Source of the DNA: Triglochin maritima
Lineage: Eukaryota; Streptophyta; Magnoliopsida; Alismatales; Juncaginaceae
Length of the DNA stretch: 64,000 nt
Reading direction: 5' to 3'
Assembly: GCA_963682175.1 (NCBI GenBank)
Contig: OY821791.1
Location: 18,194,542 to 18,258,541, forward strand
Shown here: positions 9,726 through 20,847 of the stretch, one piece after another
Numbering within the stretch: the first letter of the stretch is position 1
Layout: the number at the start of each line of letters is the position of its first letter
Notes under the pieces: model-generated
The model's database searches: none
Told to the model about the DNA's origin: nothing
What the model saw: the letters and a program-made list of their open reading frames with translations, nothing else
Program-made: the position numbers and the translations under genes

Positions 9726-11990
9726 TGTAACGCCCATAATCCGCACTCGGGACACAACAATCAATAGAAATTAAAACCAAGCAAAAAAGGGACATTAACT
9801 AAAAAGAAATGTCAAGTCGAGAACTCAATAAAATATATCAAGTGGCAATGCCAGAGTACAATGCGAAAAGGAATACAAGAATCTCTGAATTCCTACTACA
9901 TGACTACTAAAAGGAGTAGGAAAATACATGACAACCGAGCTCAATAGATCCAATCCACGCGTCCCAATCCTAAGTTGACTCCAGCCACCTACCGCGTCCC
10001 ACCTGCACATCACCAGACACGCATGAGTCTAAAATCAAGACTCAGTACACCACCCCAACACGACATCCTACAAGGTCTAGCCATCTCTGATGGCTCACAC
10101 TAGTTTTGCGTCCCAAGGCGATCACACATCCCAGCGAAGCGGAGCGTGCACCTCGACCCTACCGCGCATCCAATCCACAAGGCAACACTCAACCCGTTCT
10201 CACGCCAAAATTGTCACACTTCCCAAGGTGACCACGCGCCCAGCCAGGACTAGCGTGCACCCTCGATAAGACCACGCATCCGGCCCACAAGGCAACACCC
10301 TACTCCAACCACGCGCCCGAGCGCTTGAGCAACGCTCTCAAACGGCCACCCGTCACAACGATGGTGAGCTGACCAGTTCCACATCCGGCTTCGAAAACTG
10401 ACCATGCGCCTGAGCTCGTAAGCAACACTCGCTAACGGTCACTCGTCACAACGTAGGTGAACCTTTCCAGACCGCAACAACACAGGGGACAAACCCAGCT
10501 CCGGAAATCCAACCACAACGCCTGAGCCTGCGAGCCTAGCTCCAACGGTCACTCGTAACAACGCTGGTAAACCATCCCGGACCGCCCCAACAAGGGAAAC
10601 ACCCTAACATCTAGTCATATGTGCCTCACGAATCATCCCCAATACACGACCACACGCCCGAGTCTGTGAGCAACATGCCAACGACCACTCGTAACAACGT
10701 GGGTGAACGATTGATTCCACGAACCCCTCACAATGTCACAAGGCAAGGGTAAACGCAATTTACCCCAAATTTACAGGTCACACGACCCCAACAAAAATAT
10801 AAAATAACTCTACTAAAACATCAACAAATTGTAGAGCAATAAATATAATGACTTTAAAATCATATGAGCAGCACTAAGAAATTATAGCTCTAAACCCACA
10901 ATCGAGGGTGCAGGGGTATAGGTGTAATTTTACCAAAATTTCCATAGCAAAACATAATTCACATAAGTTCAAGGTAAAGATATTAAACTTCCCAATTAAT
11001 AGAATTTTCTACAAATATAAAGGAAATCCAGGGAAAGAGCAATTTTCACTAAATTGAAACATTCCCCACAATTATAGAAAGTCCAAGGTTTATTAAGCAA
11101 TTAAACCAATTATTCATTATTTATACAAATACAATTAAATCTAATGGTTTTCTAGCAATTAATCCAGTTGTTAATTCATTTAACCAAATACAATAAACTC
11201 AGGGTTTTCCCTAGCAATTAACCAATAATTTACTAATTGATCAAATACAAATAACTTTCAGGTTTACTCTGCAATTGATCCCAATTAATTATTAACTCAT
11301 CAAATACACTAAATCCAAGGTTTATTCCGAAATCGTACAACTATTAATTAACCATCCAAATACCAATAACTTCCATCCATATAATACAAAATACCCAACT
11401 AATTCATTTAACTAAAACAATAAACTAGAGGGGCCTCATGCAAATAACCCAACCCAACCAAATTCAGACAAACCCTTGCCACTGCCGGCAACCCACCGCC
11501 GGCTGACCATCCTTCACTATAACGACGTCCCTTCCGGCCAAGGCTTCTTACCTCCATTCCCGTCTCATCGGCGGCATCAACTCCGACCAAAACATGCGAC
11601 CTCAACCCCACCGACCCCACAACCTCCTCACAGACACAAACTCGCAGCCTCCGGCACTCTCGGACACCACTCCGAACTCGAGCCCTAGCTAAAGGGATGT
11701 ATGGCGTACCACGGGGGAAGAAGACCGGAGAAGGAGACGATTCCCCTCTGCGCCTACGCGCGGTTGTCGGAGCTCCTCGACGCCACCACCGCCGGAGCTA
11801 CATGAGAAGAGGAGATGGGAAGATAGGGATACAGAGATGGGGACAGAGGGTGATGGGTTTGGGTTTGGGTTAGGGATAAGGGAGGAGAGAAAGAGTTAAC
11901 ACAAGTGAATAGTAAAAACGCGAGGGTATTTTAGCAATTATGCACCTTTTGAGGTCTACTTAAGTAAATCACCCAAAAAAATGCATATAA
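9726..11990 (-). repeat. Gypsy (chromovirus-like) LTR, minus orientation
   Basis: The left edge TGTAACGCCC is, on the minus strand, the ending GGGCGTTACA typical of chromovirus LTRs. In minus-strand order the region has a U3-like stretch, a CT-rich 5'-UTR-like segment (11880-11820), a GC-rich gene-like block (11800-11460), AT-rich sequence and degenerate repeats (10311-10720). The opposite end near 11990 is not sharp, and no primer site or coding region follows. It is a solo or truncated LTR. Confidence 0.5.
10311..10720. repeat. Four degenerate repeats of a ~55-bp block
   Basis: Blocks with the pattern CGCC[CT]GAG ... GAGCAAC ... ACGG[TC]CAC[TC]CGT[CA]ACAACG start near 10311, 10401, 10512 and 10648, spaced 90-136 bp. 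The repeats are interspersed with ACAAGG and GGACCGC segments and lie inside the LTR. Confidence 0.55.
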
Positions 11991-12428
11991 AGCGAAATAA
12001 AGCAACCAAAGGATGGGTAGATACAAGATGTATTGTGGCTCATACCCTCAAGTTCGCAACAACGTTCAGCCACCAGCCCTTTCTTCCTCCTGAGCAGTAG
12101 TTATTTAAAGGGCATGACCTCTAGGTTCCTCTTCCATCAACTTTGTATGGAACACAACACCTATTGTTATGGCGAGCAACAACTGTTGTTTTTGTCTCTA
12201 TCTTTGGTATTTCTTTTGATATCAAGAAGTAAGGAGGTGAGTGAAACATTTTTTTGTATGAGTGCAATTTATAAACCCACTTTGATGGGACTTCATTTAA
12301 TGTCGAAGTAACTTAAATGAATTTGGTAGAATATAGGTACACCATTTGGGGCTTGTTGGATGTTGTCTTTTGTAATTACGTTTTGTTGGAAAACTGGTTT
12401 TGTTGATTGTAGTTTTGCAAGTGTTTTT
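11991..12428. other. Unassigned AT-rich sequence
   Basis: No gene or repeat family was recognised. The last bases before 12429 are the left flank of Cop1; the sequence resumes after 19152. Confidence 0.3.
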
Positions 12429-12876
12429 TGTAGGATCCTGAATGTGGCTTAGTTATAATCGATTTTAAGCTAATTACCTACTTGTTTAAACAATCAATGA
12501 ATGCACAGCGGAATTAAAAACAAATAAGCAAGTAAAGAGGAAATATTGCAAACCACCCGGGTCCTAGTCCTCTCTTGCAAGCTCCACTCGAATCATCGAG
12601 CTCCGCTCACGACTTCACTATCTACTCCCCGTTCCGGGCCGGGAGAGAACTCCTTTACAACACAAGCTTCCACGAACAACCCTCGCTAGCTTGATTTCAT
12701 TCTCTCACAATCTGAGAGGGAACACTTCGGGCTTTCACCAAAATCCTTGCTCTTGACAAACAAATGAGTGGAACAACACTCTCTAAACTTGAGCACACTT
12801 GAGTAGGATAAGATTTAAGACTAAAGTGTGGAAGGTTTGAGGCTTGAAGTATTTGGAGTTTTGTCTCTAATGTAGG

Positions 12877-14439
12877 TGATTGATACGTTTTAATTAACCG
12901 CAAGTGCACAACCGCGTTGAAGCGGTGGCAAATACAGGTCGATCCACAGGGAGGTGTGTCAACTTCAGTTTGTGCGAAGGCGAGTGGGAAATAAAGGAGT
13001 GAAATGAGTTATGATCTACACTACACTACAATGCGAAAGTAAATGGACAATAAGCAATAAACTAAACCCCAAAGGGGGTAGAGAAAAGAGTGTGAATACA
13101 AAGATATGTGTATGTGTCTGTGTTCAATTATGCTCATCAAAATATGTGCATGAAAATCATAAAACCACATCCAACTTTGCCTCCACATGAAATAAGATAA
13201 GATCATATCATTAAAACATACAAGACAATAATTGGATGAAGCTAAATGAACTCATGTATAAAGACTAGACTCTACTATGCCTCCACATGAAATAAGATAA
13301 CACAAAATCATTAAAACATACAAGACATTAACCAAGGTAAAGGCAACAAGAGTACATGCAACTACAAATTGTGTTTCCAATATTAATTCCATCCATATCC
13401 TCACCATATTATTCCCCATAAAATAGGTCCACTAGTCTAAGCATATGCTGAGCTTCATTTAAGAGCATTAGCATATCAAAGACAAGAGTGAAATCCCATT
13501 AGATGGTTATGGAAATCATGTAAGGTTCAACAGATTAAGATAACACACACCTAATACATCACATTATTGATATCACATATTCCTCCACCCCCCAAATGGG
13601 GATGAAACTACTCACTACTCATTACACTAACTACATTAACAAAATGAAACATTATACTGAAAGGAAATTCAACTAAGCAAGAAAGGAATATTAAAGAAGC
13701 TAATTGAAATGAACATAAAACTAAAGAAACATGCAAGAATTAAAAGACAAGATTTAAAAAACTAAGAGCAATTATTTTATTTACATGACTCACATTACAA
13801 GTGTCATTCTTCTCCACCTTGAGTTTTTTACTTCAAGGCTTTTACACCAAGTAGAGAGAATGCCACCAAGCAATGGGTAGAATACAATGGAGGAGCAGGA
13901 GTTCTATTTATATCAATAGATAAAGTTACTCCGGGACAATCCCCCGGTATGAGACTAAACACATACCATAAATGAACTAAATACATGCTAATACAACACC
14001 ATCCCAAGTCCTATCGGGTTTGGGTCCAAATGGACCACCAATTGGCGGTCTTGGACCGCTAATTGGCGGTCTATAAGTGTTGGATCGAGTCTGGATTTTG
14101 GTGGCTCGGTTCTAGATTGATTTCTTGGTGTTTGATGAACCCAATTCGGTTGTTGATGGTTGGGCCCGGATTTAATTACCAAAATATTCCTCGTGATGGT
14201 GTGGAGTTTCCTGATTTGCTCATTGATCCTTTAGGCTTTCATCCAGGTCCTTCCCTCTTGCATCTCAGTCCTCAAGTCTTGCAACTCAGTCCTTTTCCTT
14301 ACTTCTAGGTCCTTTTATGCCTCTTCTCCTCAATCATGTTTATTCCTAAAACTCAAACATAAAACTCATTACATAGCATTGTTTAGGCTCAAGATAATGG
14401 CTATAAGACACAAATATAAGCATGATATGATGTCAATCA
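12877..14439 (-). repeat. Solo Athila LTR with 5-bp TSD GTAGG
   Basis: TGATTGATAC to GTCAATCA, 1563 bp, flanked by GTAGG at 12872-12876 and 14440-14444. The uninterrupted site is preserved in the sister LTR near 18163-18185 (TAATGTAGGAGACAAATTG), which has a single GTAGG. The internal region is gone, as expected from LTR-LTR recombination. The TATA box is at 13904-13912 (minus). Confidence 0.95.
14034..14070. repeat. Paired palindromes, 21-bp period (solo Athila LTR)
   Basis: Starts at 14034 (ACCACCAATTGGCGGT) and 14055 (ACCGCTAATTGGCGGT), about 125 bp upstream of the TATA box at 13904-13912 in transcriptional direction. Confidence 0.85.
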
Positions 14440-14784
14440 GTAGGAGACAAATTGTAGTGAGAGAGTTGTGTGAAAATGTGTTGGACAACTCTATTTATAA
14501 GCTTCAAAGGTCTTATAGTTGTTGGGGTTAAGTTGGGTAAGGTTTGAGTGAGATACACAAAATAGAAACCTGCAGGCCCCAATTCAGAACATGTTCGGAT
14601 GACTGAATCAAGTACAATGGAACCAGTTGGCAATTTCGAACACAGTTCAGTCAATTGATAAAGGAACGGTCGAATACAATAGGCTATAACTTAGGTACAC
14701 TTAAGTTAACGGTCAGACACCAAGAAGGGTTCGGTCCACCGTAAACTTCCAAACTCCATGGGGCTAACATAAATTATCAGATTC

Positions 14785-15064
14785 GGTCGACCGAAACAAG
14801 GTCCACGGTCGACCGAAAACTGCCACGAAGTTTGGGTTTGTCGAGACATTTATGTTGGGACGACCGACACAAAGTCTACGGTCGACCGATAGGCATTTGT
14901 ATTTTGGGGATATGGGTGAATAATTAGAATACGACCGTTTGTATAATACGACAAGTCTAACTGTCAAAAACATATGTTTACACGGTCGACCGAAAAAAGG
15001 TCGGAACGGTCGACCGATCGGGTAGTAGAATTCACTCTCAGTTAAAGGAAACAAATGGTCGACC
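14785..15064. repeat. Palindrome-pair array in Cop1 3' LTR
   Basis: Cores at 14785/14807, 14858/14880, 14984/15008 and 15057. Spacing within pairs is 22-24 bp; pair-to-pair distances of 73, 126 and 73 bp mirror those in element D and in the Cop1 5' LTR. Confidence 0.8.
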
Positions 15065-15435
15065 AAATTTACTCTGACGGACTTAATTAGTGAATTCCGG
15101 TCTAATTGGGGTGATCTATTGAAGTCTAAAAGATGTTAGATTTTGTGTGTGACTTCTATAAGGAACCTAGTGTGTATGTGAGTGGTTTTTAGCTCAAGTA
15201 TGCTCAATTAAATATAGTTCCTAAGACTCAAAATAAATCAAGATTACATGTCTTCAAATGATCTTTATTACATGTTTTGACTTGATTTATTTTCTTCCTT
15301 ACGTCTTGATCACCTGTAGAAGTTAGCACAATACAATGTATATGTAATGTATAGTGTGTGCTACTCTACATTGATTACAATTAAGATTAGGTTGATTAAA
15401 TCATCAAAACATAGATTAAGGCCAAAAACCCAACA

Positions 15436-15447
15436 ATCTCCTTTTTT
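15436..15447 (-). other. Polypurine tract of Cop1
   Basis: AAAAAAGGAGAT on the minus strand, directly before the 3' LTR. Element D has the matching AAAAAGGGGGAGAT at 63216-63229. Confidence 0.8.
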
Positions 15448-16180
15448 ATGATGGCAACCTATATCTTAATACTTGAAATTTAAGATGTAAACTCTGCATA
15501 TAGATGCTTTCCCTTATGTATGTGCATAGTTTTTGTTCAATTATTATCAAATTTCAAGTTTCCTTCTCAATTATCTCTCCCTCTTTGACAATCATAAAAA
15601 AAGATAAGATTAATCATGGAATTTGGATGTCTGGTAATGAAGTTGCTCCCCCTAGATTTTGCATTTCATTACCCTAAGTATATGATATTCATAAAGCTCC
15701 TCCTACAAATGTGAATATGATATATCAATTAAGTGCATATCTCCATTTTGACATCCATTTACAAATTTGACACTTAAGGAATGGATGTTATTCAAATTTT
15801 AAGATATGCAATGAATAATAATGAGACATCAATTAAGCATATTAATACCTAGACTATAACCAATTTATTTTAAAAATAGAGGATAGAAAATTATACGCAA
15901 CTTTGAAGCTTTGAATTGGTTCAAATCTCCATTCGGTGATGCAACCGGCTCTGAATTCGACTCTTAAACTTGCCAGGTCACCACTGATTTCCTCTTCAAA
16001 CACCTACAAGTGTAGATTTAGGTACTCAAACAACTTTGGGTCCTTGAATGTTAGCTTTGGGAACCCAAATCATTTTGGTTTTAGAATCCCACACACGTGA
16101 AGAACTATGCTTTACAACTAAGTGTTTTTCATTTAAAGTTCTATGAATTACATGGTTTTTAACATATGAATCATTATATC
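15448..16180 (-). other. Non-coding 3' region of Cop1
   Basis: AT-rich stretch between the gag stop and the polypurine tract, homologous to 62577-63215 of element D. It holds no protease, integrase or reverse-transcriptase remnants. Confidence 0.7.
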
Positions 16181-17631
16181 CTAAACTATATTTTTCAAAG
16201 ATTGTCTTTGACTTCCTAAAAGCATGTTAATCGTCTTAGTTCCATTTGTGAACTTTTCTAGATCTTTTATTAATTGCACATTGCAAGCATGAAGATCTAA
16301 TTGTTGAACATCTATAGGTGTTGCTTTTAAATTATCAAGAGTTAATGCATTAGTTTCAAGTCTAGCAAGCACCTCATTCTTTTCATGCATAAATTGATTC
16401 AATTTGACAGGCAATTTTCTAATATTTTTGTTCTTTTCACAAATGATCTCATATTGTTTAAATAAGTCATTAAAAGTATTTTGAAGCTCATCATGTGTAT
16501 ATGTTTCATCATTAGCACTAGAATTTGAGTTATCACTATAATAAGACCTAGTTGAGCATGATCTACTAGAACAAGAGTTAGAGTCTACCTCACTATGATC
16601 ATCTTCAATAACCATGAAGCATGAATGGGCAACCTCTCTTCTACTTTGCAAGGAAGAAGATGATGATGATTGTGATGAAGAGTCATCCCAAGTAGTTTTG
16701 TTAGCTTCCATCTTCTTTTCTTTTCTCTTGCTCTTTTCCTTTTCTCTTCTTCTCTCCCTTCTTTCCATTTTCTTGTCCCTTTCTCTTCTCTCATTTTCAC
16801 TCTCCTTTTTCCCCTTTTCTTCTTCTCTTTTCTCACTTCTCCTACCTCTTCTTTCCTTCTTTTCTTCATTATCCTTCTTGATGTATTTGAAGAAGTCTTT
16901 GTCTAGGACCTCAGTGTCCCCATCTTCTACCTTCCTCCTTGGTTCATCAAAATTTGCATGTAATGTCAAGGTGGGTTTGTTCTTGGAGGTTTCTTTTTCC
17001 TTTCGATGGTTGATTTGAAGATCACAAGCCATCAAATTTACAATGAGTTCCTCCATCTTTAATTTGGAAAGATCATATGCCTCTTCAATTGCGACGACGT
17101 TATCTTCTCAATCATTACTTAGTGACCGGAGAATTTTTCGAGTCATCTCTCCTTCATTTATTTTTCTTCCAAGAACCAAAAGAGAGTTAGTAATATCGGT
17201 GAAGTGAGTGTTCATGTTGCTTATGTTCTCACTGATTTGCATAGAAAATATCTTATATTTATGCATGAGGAGACTAATTCTAGTTTCTTTGGCTTTACTA
17301 TCACCCTCATGATGTATTTGTAATCTATGCCAAATTTCAAAAGCACTCTCACAACCTTTAATTCTATTGTATTCACCCTCATTAAGGTCACAATAAAGAA
17401 TGTTCATAATTTTTGAGTTCATCTCAATTTCTTTCATTTTGGCCCTAGAAAGTGAGTCTAATTCAAATTCATTTGGGGGGTGTAGGTATTTTGAAGAAAC
17501 ATCCAATACTTGAGGTCATTAGATAATAAGAAAATGTTCATCTTATTCTTCCTATAATCATAATTTGACCCATTTAGCAATGGAGGTCTAGTGGTGCAAA
17601 GTCCCTCTACATGATTTGATGTGCTAGCCAT
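16181..17631 (-). pseudogene. gag: Copia gag of Cop1
   Basis: The start is taken at the ATG at 17631 (MASTSNHVEG), equivalent to that of element D at 60949. A UBN2-type copia Gag follows: LNGSNYDY near the start, then the helical core EIWHRLQIHHEGDSKAKE (17506-17108) and MEELIVNLMACDLQINHRKE. A frameshift near 17510 separates the N-terminus, and an in-frame TGA at 17108 replaces the Trp of the usual DWxDKV segment. Where a CCHC knuckle is usual, this protein has a long Arg/Lys/Glu tract (about 16740-16870), then a Ser run and a C-terminal coiled coil ending MLLGSQRQSL. It would bind RNA and build particles for the element, but this copy is broken. Confidence 0.8.
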
Positions 17632-17668
17632 GCTAAAATACGATTAAGTATGCTATTTAGCTCACAAA

Positions 17669-17680
17669 GCTCTGATACCA
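17669..17680 (-). other. Primer-binding site, initiator-Met type
   Basis: Minus strand TGGTATCAGAGC, complementary to the 3' end of initiator tRNA-Met and two bases from the 5' LTR at 17683. Confidence 0.85.
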
Positions 17681-17682
17681 AG

Positions 17683-19152
17683 TGTAGGATCGTGAATGCG
17701 GCTTAGTTATAATCGATTTTAATCTAATTACCTACTTGTTTAAACAAACAATGAATGCACAGCGGATTAAAAACAAACAAGCAAGTAAATAGGAAATATT
17801 TCCAACCACAAGAAGACGGGGGTTTTTTATAGAGGTTCAACACCCCACCCGGGTCCTAGTCCTCTCTTGTAAGCTCCGCTCGACTCATCGATCTCCGCTC
17901 ACAACTTCACTGTCTACTCCCCATTCCGGGCCGGGAGAGAACGCATTTACAACACAAGCTTCCACGAACAACCCTTGCTAGCTTGATTTCTTCCTATCAC
18001 AATCCGAGAAGGAACACTTCCGGCATTCACCAAAATCCTTGCTCTTGACAAACAAATGAGTGGAACAACACTCTCTAAACTTGAACACACTTGAGCAGAA
18101 TAAGATTTAATACTAAAGTGTGGAAGGTTTGAGGTTTCGAGTGTTTGGAGCTTTCTCTATAATGTAGGAGACAAATTGTAGTGGGAGAGTCGTGTGAAAA
18201 TGTGTTGGACAACTCTATTTATAATCTCGAAAGGTCTTATAGCCTTTGGTGTTAAGTGGGGTAAGGTTTGATTGAGATACGCAAAACAAAAACCTCCAGG
18301 ACCCAATTCAGAACAAGTTTGATTGACCGAAATAGGTAGAACGGTCGACCAGTTTGCAATTTGGAACACAGTTTTGTCGACCGATAAAGGAAGGGTCGCA
18401 TGCTATAAATTAGGTACACTTAAGTTAACGGTCAAACACCGAGAAGGGTTTGGTCGACCATAAACTTCCAGACTCTACGGTGTTGACAAAAATGTTCAAA
18501 TTCGGTCGACCGAAACAAGGTCCACGATCGATCGGAAACTTCCAGACAGTTTGGGTTTGTCGAGACATTTATGTTTGGTCGACCGAAATAAGGTCCTCGA
18601 TTGACCTATTGGCATTTGTATTTTGGGGTATGGGTGAACAATTAGAATACGACCGTTGGTATAATACAACAAGTCTAACGGTCATAAAAATATGTTTACA
18701 CGGACGACCAAAAATGGTCAGAACGGTCGACCGATCGGGTAGTAGAATTCACTCTTAGTTAAAGGAAACAACGGTCGACCGAATTGACTGTGGCAAACTT
18801 AATTAGTTAATTCCGGTCTAAGTTTGGGTGATCTATTGAAGTCTAAAAGATGTGAGATTTCGTGTGTGACTTCTATAAGGAACCTAGTGTGTATGTGTGT
18901 AGTTTTTAGCTCAAATATGCTCAATTACACATAGTTCCTAAGACTCAAAATAAATCAAGATTACGTGTCTTCAAATGAGCTTTATTACATGTCTTGACTT
19001 GATTTCCTTTATTCCTTGAGTCTTGATCACCTGTAGAAGTTGGCACAATACAATATATATGCAATGCATAATGTGTGCTACTCTTCATTGATTACAATTA
19101 AGATTAGGTTGATTAAATCGTGAAAACATAGATTAAGGCAAAAAAACCAACA
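17683..19152 (-). repeat. 5' LTR of Cop1
   Basis: TGTAGGATCGTG to AACCAACA, 1470 bp. The TATA box is at 18215-18223 (minus), with the palindrome array about 100 bp upstream of it in transcriptional direction (18321-18780). Confidence 0.85.
18321..18780. repeat. Palindrome-pair array in Cop1 5' LTR
   Basis: Cores (GGTCGACC and decayed forms) at 18321/18343, 18375/18394, 18430/18452, 18504/18526, 18577/18599, 18702/18725 and 18773. In-pair spacing is 19-23 bp, mostly 22. Pair-to-pair distances are 54, 55, 74, 73, 125 and 71 bp, the mirror image of element D (72, 124, 72, 75, 65, 51). Several cores have point changes while the spacing is kept. Confidence 0.85.
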
Positions 19153-19640
19153 TTTTTTGTGTTAAAAAGGGACATGTTTGGGTGTAGGAAACACAACCCG
19201 TTTTTTTCGTCATGTCAAACTTCTTTTAGGATCGATGACCCTCTAATCACAAAATGATGAATTATAAACTAAGTAGGTCTATAGCAGCAAATCACAAACT
19301 CAACACTGAATTTATAGAGGTTCGGCACACCACCGCGTCCTAGTCCTCTCTTACAAGCCCACTCAAACCACAAAACCCCGCTTCAGTGCCTTCACTAATT
19401 CAATCTTGATTCAAGACCGAGATCGAGTCTTTACAATTTGAGCCTTGCGAACAACCCTCCCCTTGCTCAATTTCACCTCTCACAACCTGAGAGGAAGCTT
19501 CCCTGAAGCTTTACAACTTTGGGGATTCTACGATATTGAATTGGAATCACTAACTAGCACTATAATACTGGAGCACACTTGGATATGATAGGAATTGATA
19601 CACATGTGGTGAAGATTAGGTTTTGAAAACTTACATTCCT
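19153..19640 (-). repeat. Cop1 flank plus remnant of a divergent copia LTR
   Basis: About 19225-19640 resembles the U5-R side of the Cop1 LTR (TAGGATCGATGACC, ATTTATAGAGGTTCGGC, TCCTAGTCCTCTCTTACAAG, CCTGAGAGG) but is diverged and lacks the rest of the LTR. It ends where TNP2-coding sequence begins. The first ~70 bp are unassigned flank. Confidence 0.55.
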
Positions 19641-19749
19641 GTCCAGCGTATAATGTTTCACGATACAAAATAAAACGTAGAGGAACCGAACCACAATGTA
19701 GAGGCTGATGACATGAAAATCAAAGGACCTCCTGCTAAGATTTTGTGGT
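19641..19749 (+). pseudogene. TNP2-like transposase fragment 1
   Basis: Reads CPAYNVSRYKIKRRG (the conserved CP.C..SRYK region of CACTA TNP2 transposases), then after a frameshift IKGPPAKILW. The last codon, TGG, is split from the next (TAT) by the Cop2 insertion; rejoined, the conserved block continues as YLPIIPRLK at 22267. It contributes to the transposase that recognises CACTA termini; here it is dead. Confidence 0.75.
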
Positions 19750-20129
19750 TGTAGCATCATATAGGGGGCTTAGTTTTAATCACTTTTAAGTTAATTTCCT
19801 ACTTGTTTAAGCAATCAAGTACATGCAGCGGAAATAAAAGCTAAACAAGCAAGTAAAGAGGAAATATTGCAAACCAGAATGATGACACTGGATTTATATA
19901 GAGGTTCTGCCTCCCGCCTACTTCCTCTCTTCCAAGCTCTGCTCAAACTCCCTCGAGCTCTGCTTGCATCTTCACTATCAACCTCGTTCCGGTCCGAGAT
20001 TAAGTCTTTTACAAAACAAGCTCCACGAACACCCTCGCGAGCTTGACTTTCTTCTCTCACAATCCGAGAGGAACACTTCGGGCTCTCACCGAAGACCTTG
20101 TTTCTTTGAACAACAATGTTTGAACAAGC

Positions 20130-20795
20130 CAAGGTGGGTTTGTTCTTGGAGGCTTCTTTCTCCTTTCGATGGTTGATTTGAAGTTCATAAGCCATCAAAT
20201 TTCGATTGAGTTCCTCCATCTTTAATTTGCAAAGATCATGGGCCTCTTCAATTGCGACGACTTTATCTCCCCAATCGTTGCTTAGTGACCGAAGCAATTT
20301 TCGAGTCATCTCTCCTTCATTTATTTTTCTTCCAAGAACCAAAAGAAAGTTAGTAATATCGGTGAAACGAGTGTTCTTGTCGCTTATGTTCTCACTGATT
20401 TGCATAGAAAATATCTCATATTTATGCATGAGGAGACTAATTCTAGTTTTTTTGGTTTTACAATCCCCTTCATGATGCATTTGTAATCTATGCCAAATTT
20501 CGAAAGCACTCTCAAAACCCCTAATTCTATTGTATTCACCCTCATTAAGGCCACAATAAAGAATGTTCATAATTTTTGAGTTCATCTCAATTTATTTCAT
20601 TTTGGCCCTAGAAAGTGAGTCTAATTCATCTTCATTTGGGGGAGTGTAGTAATTTTGAAGAAACATCCAATACTTGAGGTTATTAGATTTTAAGAAAATC
20701 TTCACCATATTCTTCCAATAATCCTAATTTGACCCATTTAGGAAAGGAGATCTAGGGGTGCAAAGTCCCTCTACATGATTCAACGAGCTAACCAT
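20130..20795 (-). pseudogene. gag: Copia gag fragment of Cop2
   Basis: The start ATG is at 20795 (MVSSLNHVEGLCT). Most of the UBN2-type core is open (20585-20130), including EIWHRLQMHHEGD and SNDWGDKVVAIEEAHDL, where the Trp lost in Cop1 is intact. In-frame stops occur before 20585. The frame runs into LTR sequence at the deletion junction near 20128, so all residues past KNKPTL are foreign. It is not functional. Confidence 0.8.
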
Positions 20796-20833
20796 GCTAA
20801 AAATACAATTAAATATGCAATTTAGCTCACAAG

Positions 20834-20845
20834 GCTCTGATACCA
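20834..20845 (-). other. Primer-binding site, initiator-Met type (Cop2)
   Basis: Minus strand TGGTATCAGAGC, two bases from the LTR at 20848. Confidence 0.85.
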
Positions 20846-20847
20846 AT

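Larger units (their letters stand above)
12429..15435 (-). repeat. 3' LTR of Cop1 (interrupted)
   Basis: Ends TGTAGGATC and AACCCAACA on the plus strand. Without the nested LTR (12877-14439) and one TSD copy it is about 1.44 kb, like the 5' LTR at 17683-19152 (1470 bp). It has a TATA box at 14491-14499 (minus) and a palindrome array beyond it. Confidence 0.85.
12429..19152 (-). mobile_element. Cop1: gag-only copia retrotransposon (TR-GAG type)
   Basis: A complete element on the minus strand: 3' LTR 12429-15435 (with a nested solo Athila LTR), polypurine tract, gag, Met-type primer site and 5' LTR 17683-19152. Flanking TTTTT at 12424-12428 and 19153-19157 fits a 5-bp TSD, though it is low-complexity. 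There is no protease, integrase or reverse transcriptase between gag and the LTR, so it would have needed enzymes from another element. Confidence 0.8.

Noticed and set aside
16585..17018. 94-aa and 134-aa frames overlapping Cop1 gag
   Set aside because: Shadows of the GA-rich coding tract in other frames.
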